A DNA stretch of 64,000 nt, taken from contig NZ_VSJK01000016.1 of assembly GCF_008085915.1 (NCBI RefSeq), positions 1-64,000 on the forward strand, in the 5' to 3' direction. The number at the start of each line of letters is the position of its first letter. The stretch's first letter is position 1. This document shows positions 61,487 through 64,000 of this stretch, piece after piece. The notes under the pieces were generated by a model that had not been told where the DNA came from, searched no databases, and saw only the letters and a program-made list of their open reading frames with translations. This stretch comes from Oceaniovalibus sp. ACAM 378 (GTDB lineage: Bacteria > Pseudomonadota > Alphaproteobacteria > Rhodobacterales > Rhodobacteraceae). The translations under genes were made by a program, and so were the position numbers.

Positions 61487-61814
61487 AATCTCTTCCATGA
61501 TCCGATGGTGACCGGCACGACCGACATATCCAAGACCCACCAGATTTCCTCACGCTCGAAGACCGAGTTGTAGCACCGCATCCTGACGCACGACCTTCTG
61601 GTATATTCCCCGAGGCGGAGAGATTCCATCGCAACTCCCGCCCCGACTGGTTTTTGCCATTCCTGGAAAAGTACCCGACACCGCACATGATCTCGGCTAT
61701 GAGCCGGGATGGATCAGCACGGTCGCGCCCCGTCCCAAATTTCCCTCAGAACCGATCTGGCCATGAAAAAACGCAGATCCCCGAGGGTATATGTGATCAT
61801 CCGGGACGGAACAT
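61487..61814. other. Intergenic with a possible IS110-like relic
   Basis: On the plus strand, about 61600-61720 reads RPDWFLPFLEKYPTPHMISAM, which recalls a block of IS110-type transposases (DWxxFLxxYPTPxxI). No start, catalytic residues or element ends are visible, so this is weak. Otherwise the 328 bp between the LysR gene and the convergent SDR hold nothing recognisable. Confidence 0.3.
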
Positions 61815-62561
61815 CTAACCACGTCCGGCAAAAGGCATCTTTGTCGCCATCACAGTAACGAACAGCGCGTTCGCCGATGGTGGCATAGCGGCCATAAAGG
61901 ACAAAGTGCGTGCCACATCCTGAACATCCATTCGCGGCTCCGGCATAAGTGTTCCATCCGGTTGAAGAACCCCGTTCTTCATACGTTCCGTCATTTCACT
62001 TGCTGCATTGCCGATGTTAATCTGCCCGCAGGCGATGTCATGCTTGCGTCCGTCCAACGCCAACGATTTCGTCAGCCCAGTGATTGCGTGTTTGGTCGCC
62101 GTATACGGCGCTGACAGAGGCCGCGGAACATGGGCGGAAATGGAACCATTGTTTACGATTCGCCCGCCACGAGGGTCTTGCCGTTTCATCAGCGCAAAGG
62201 CTGCGCGAGCGCAAAGAAAAGACCCTGTCAAATTAGTTCCAATGATGTCGTTCCATGTTTCGACCGGCAGGTCGTCGATGTCCACGGCTGGGCCATTGCG
62301 ACCCGCATTGTTAAACAGAAAATCCAGGCGTCCATACCTATCGTCAATCTGGGCGAACAGGTTCTTCACATCCTCCTCGCGTCCGACATCGGCAGCGAAC
62401 GCCAAGTGTCCTTGCCCGTCCAAAGTGTCCAGCGTCTGATCGAGTGCGGCTTGACGTCTGCCGCTAAGCACCACCTTAAATCCATCGGTCGCCAAGGCCT
62501 GTGCACAGGCCCGTCCAATCCCGCTGCCGCCTCCGGTGATAAGTGCAATTCTTTCTTTCAT
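61815..62561 (-). CDS. Short-chain dehydrogenase/reductase (SDR)
   Basis: This classical SDR has 248 residues. TGGGSGIG (residues 9-16) binds the cofactor and FNNAGRNGP follows at about 88. The Ser is in NNGSISAHVPR, and the catalytic YTATK (about 152-156) is intact. The Arg after the second strand (VLSGRR) suggests NADP(H). The C-terminal NIGNAASEMTERM replaces the usual PGxxxT block, so the substrate loop is unusual. The gene lies 136 bp downstream of a LysR gene and follows an Ldh2-type dehydrogenase on the same strand, which suggests a small hydroxy-acid or alcohol catabolic cluster continuing to the right. Confidence 0.86.
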   Translation of the reverse strand: MKERIALITGGGSGIGRACAQALATDGFKVVLSGRRQAALDQTLDTLDGQGHLAFAADVGREEDVKNLFAQIDDRYGRLDFLFNNAGRNGPAVDIDDLPVETWNDIIGTNLTGSFLCARAAFALMKRQDPRGGRIVNNGSISAHVPRPLSAPYTATKHAITGLTKSLALDGRKHDIACGQINIGNAASEMTERMKNGVLQPDGTLMPEPRMDVQDVARTLSFMAAMPPSANALFVTVMATKMPFAGRG

Positions 62562-62697
62562 TTCAATCTCCGCTCATTCCTGTTTGGCCGAAGCACATTA
62601 GATTCGCATGGTCGCGCCAAATTACCGCTTGCTCATTCGCTTCGGCAAATGAGAAATTTAACCCACGTATCCTGGACTGGTCATCTGTTGTAAGACT

Positions 62698-63597
62698 TCA
62701 TTGTTCCGCACCGAAGGCGCCGCAGATCATTTCAAAAACCTGTCGCACTGCCGGATCATCCTTCCGATCTTCGCTCATTACTATGTGATAATCCGCCGTC
62801 GCCTCCGGTGGCAGCTCAATAGAGCGGATCACCACGTTCTCAAGCCTGAGTTGGCGCAGCCCGTCCGGCACCAGCGCCATGCCATACCCCGCATTGACAA
62901 GGGCAAGCATTGAGATCCCTTGCCCTAAATGCTGGATGACATTGGGGCGCACGCCTTTTGCTGCGAACATCGGATTCAAAAGTTCATATCCATACCGGCC
63001 GTGGCCCGGTGAATACATCAGTAAATTCTGATCATCCAAGTCCTGGATCGTTATATCTTCGCGGGTCGCAAAGGGATGGTCGCAATGGACTGCCAGTCGG
63101 TAGGGTTCCCGCAACAGAAGCTTCTGCTCGCCTGGCAACTTGTTGTCAGGTCGGCGCAGAATTCCGATGTCCATCCGGCCGGTCCGAAGCCGTTCGATCT
63201 GTTCACCCGTCATCATTTCGTTCAGCACGATCCGGATATTTGGCAATTCCTTGGCCAGCTTTGTCGCGATGATGGGCACGATGGGCACGGCAGCGATCGG
63301 GATGAAGGCAATACTGACATTGCCCAGATGACCACTTGCAACGGAACGGGCGATCACTTTAGCATCCTCGGCACGGCGCAATAGGTCACGTGCTTCGAAG
63401 TAGAATCTCTCACCGGCAGCGGTCAAACGGATCGAACGTCGTGTTCGATCAAACAGCTGGACACCAAGCTGACGTTCCAACACTTGCACCTGCCGACTGA
63501 CGGGCGGCTGCGTCATGTTCAATCGCTCGGCCGCCCTGTGAAAGTTCATTTCTGAAGCAACCGCGACGAAACATCGAAGCTGGTGTAGTTCAAACAT
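62698..63597 (-). CDS. LysR-family regulator (CatR/BenM-like)
   Basis: This LysR regulator has 299 residues. FVAVASEMNFHRAAERLNMTQPPVSRQVQVLE is the helix-turn-helix, followed by LFDRTRRSIRLTAAGERF. The effector domain is of the catabolic CatR/BenM subgroup (NVSIAFIPIAAVPIVPII, GRMDIGILRRPD, GYGMALVP). It resembles the regulator at 60560 in subgroup but not enough to be a recent copy. It is cotranscribed or at least codirectional with the SDR downstream and the dehydrogenase upstream. Confidence 0.88.
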   Translation of the reverse strand: MFELHQLRCFVAVASEMNFHRAAERLNMTQPPVSRQVQVLERQLGVQLFDRTRRSIRLTAAGERFYFEARDLLRRAEDAKVIARSVASGHLGNVSIAFIPIAAVPIVPIIATKLAKELPNIRIVLNEMMTGEQIERLRTGRMDIGILRRPDNKLPGEQKLLLREPYRLAVHCDHPFATREDITIQDLDDQNLLMYSPGHGRYGYELLNPMFAAKGVRPNVIQHLGQGISMLALVNAGYGMALVPDGLRQLRLENVVIRSIELPPEATADYHIVMSEDRKDDPAVRQVFEMICGAFGAEQ

Positions 63598-63660
63598 TGC
63601 CAGAAATCCTTGCCTCCGGTTGTCTAAAGATTGTGGCGCATTCTGACCCGCGTATAGCTC

Positions 63661-64000
63661 TCAAATGTCACATAGTCGTTGAACCACAGGGTCGGGTAGT
63701 TTGACGCCCGTCTGTTCCGCCGCGGCCGCAAGCCCCTGCATTATTTGACCGGACAAATCGACGCCGTTTTTCAGCGCCGCCCGCCGTCGGGCCAGTGCGT
63801 TTTCACCGGGCACGCGAACCTTATCCACCCCCGCACGGGGATGGTTGTTTTGGCACAGTTTCACCAGATGGTCGGTTGTGCGCGTGAACGCGTCTTTGCC
63901 GGCAAAGGCGCGTGGGTCGAAAACCTGAAGAAAGCCCGTAGTGTAGGTGCCTGTCTGTTCGTCATTGCGCCCTATGCCGGAGAACCCCTGAGTCAGCGCC
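63661..64000 (-). CDS. Malate/L-lactate (Ldh2/YlbC) family dehydrogenase, C-terminal part
   Basis: An NAD(P)-dependent 2-hydroxyacid dehydrogenase of the Ldh2 fold, cut by the right window edge. The visible 112 residues include GFLQVFDPRAFAGKDAFTRTTDHLV, GVDKVRVPGENALARRRAALKNGVDLS and the end PDPVVQRLCDI, all C-terminal family blocks. The catalytic His and cofactor residues lie outside the window. It is upstream of and codirectional with the LysR and SDR genes. Family members act on malate, lactate, ureidoglycolate or sulfolactate; the last would fit a sulfonate-degrading organism, but this is speculation. Confidence 0.75.
   Translation of the reverse strand, partial: ALTQGFSGIGRNDEQTGTYTTGFLQVFDPRAFAGKDAFTRTTDHLVKLCQNNHPRAGVDKVRVPGENALARRRAALKNGVDLSGQIMQGLAAAAEQTGVKLPDPVVQRLCDI

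Noticed and set aside
61600-61720. Clear IS110 element
   Set aside because: Only one short block resembles the family; catalytic residues and ends are missing, so it is listed only as a weak relic.
1-64000. CRISPR array, tRNA or rRNA genes
   Set aside because: No regularly spaced repeats, no tRNA-like cloverleaf with a conserved T-loop and no rRNA segments were noticed by eye. A covariance-model scan would be needed to exclude small RNAs.

Overview
The window looks like an accessory, catabolism-rich stretch of a marine alphaproteobacterium, most probably a roseobacter-type Rhodobacteraceae. The reasons are high G+C, a close match in memory to the Ruegeria pomeroyi L-cysteate sulfo-lyase CuyA with its exporter, four separate tripartite TRAP importers within about 26 kb, and FCD-type GntR and LysR regulators beside each catabolic operon. 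No tRNA, rRNA, CRISPR array or core housekeeping gene was seen. All family names come from reading the sequence; no database search was run.

Layout. 1-254: left end of an IS6-family element. 0.8-16.8 kb: a uronate/alginate locus. A Gfo/Idh/MocA oxidoreductase and a mannonate-dehydratase-like enolase are followed by a MATE exporter, a GntR regulator, and an operon that matches the Sphingomonas A1 / Agrobacterium alginate importer: AlgS, AlgM1 (interrupted by an in-frame TAG), AlgM2, two tandem AlgQ-type binding proteins, a PL15-type exolyase, KdgF, a HIBADH-family reductase and a decayed SDR. The same operator-like sequence lies in front of both operons. 16.9-25.3 kb: a sulfonate locus with CuyA, a CuyZ-like exporter, a divergent LysR regulator, a TRAP importer and an amidase. 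25.6-33.2 kb: GntR regulator, TRAP importer, extended SDR, RuBisCO-like protein and DUF1537 sugar-acid kinase (apionate-pathway logic), then a relic of an L-threonate-dehydrogenase-like gene.

33.4-38.9 kb: a WrbA-DoxX pair with an internally deleted ring-cleaving dioxygenase gene, then a third TRAP importer divergent from an SDR. 39.2-44.7 kb: DapA-family lyase, GntR regulator, fourth TRAP importer and a convergent shikimate-dehydrogenase-like gene. 44.8-45.7 kb: a Xre/RES toxin-antitoxin pair. 46-48.8 kb: an MFS transporter and a frameshifted methyltransferase. 48.85-60.5 kb: a probable acquired island. IS6 ends in inverted orientation, plus IS5- and IS256-like debris, flank a more A+T-rich operon encoding a peptide-type ABC importer, a 2-hydroxyacid dehydrogenase, a DUF475 membrane protein, an RraA-type aldolase and an alpha-ketoglutarate-semialdehyde-type dehydrogenase. 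60.5-64 kb: two LysR regulators, an SDR, and the end of a malate/L-lactate (Ldh2-type) dehydrogenase.

Together the genes form a set of scavenging modules. In each, a high-affinity importer brings in an acidic sugar, sulfonate or hydroxy acid, and a few dedicated enzymes convert it to central intermediates such as 2-keto-3-deoxygluconate, pyruvate or 2-oxoglutarate. A hairpin lies directly after the binding-protein gene in all four TRAP operons and in both ABC operons. Many genes are broken by single-base changes or internal deletions, which suggests ongoing decay, or sequencing error in some cases.
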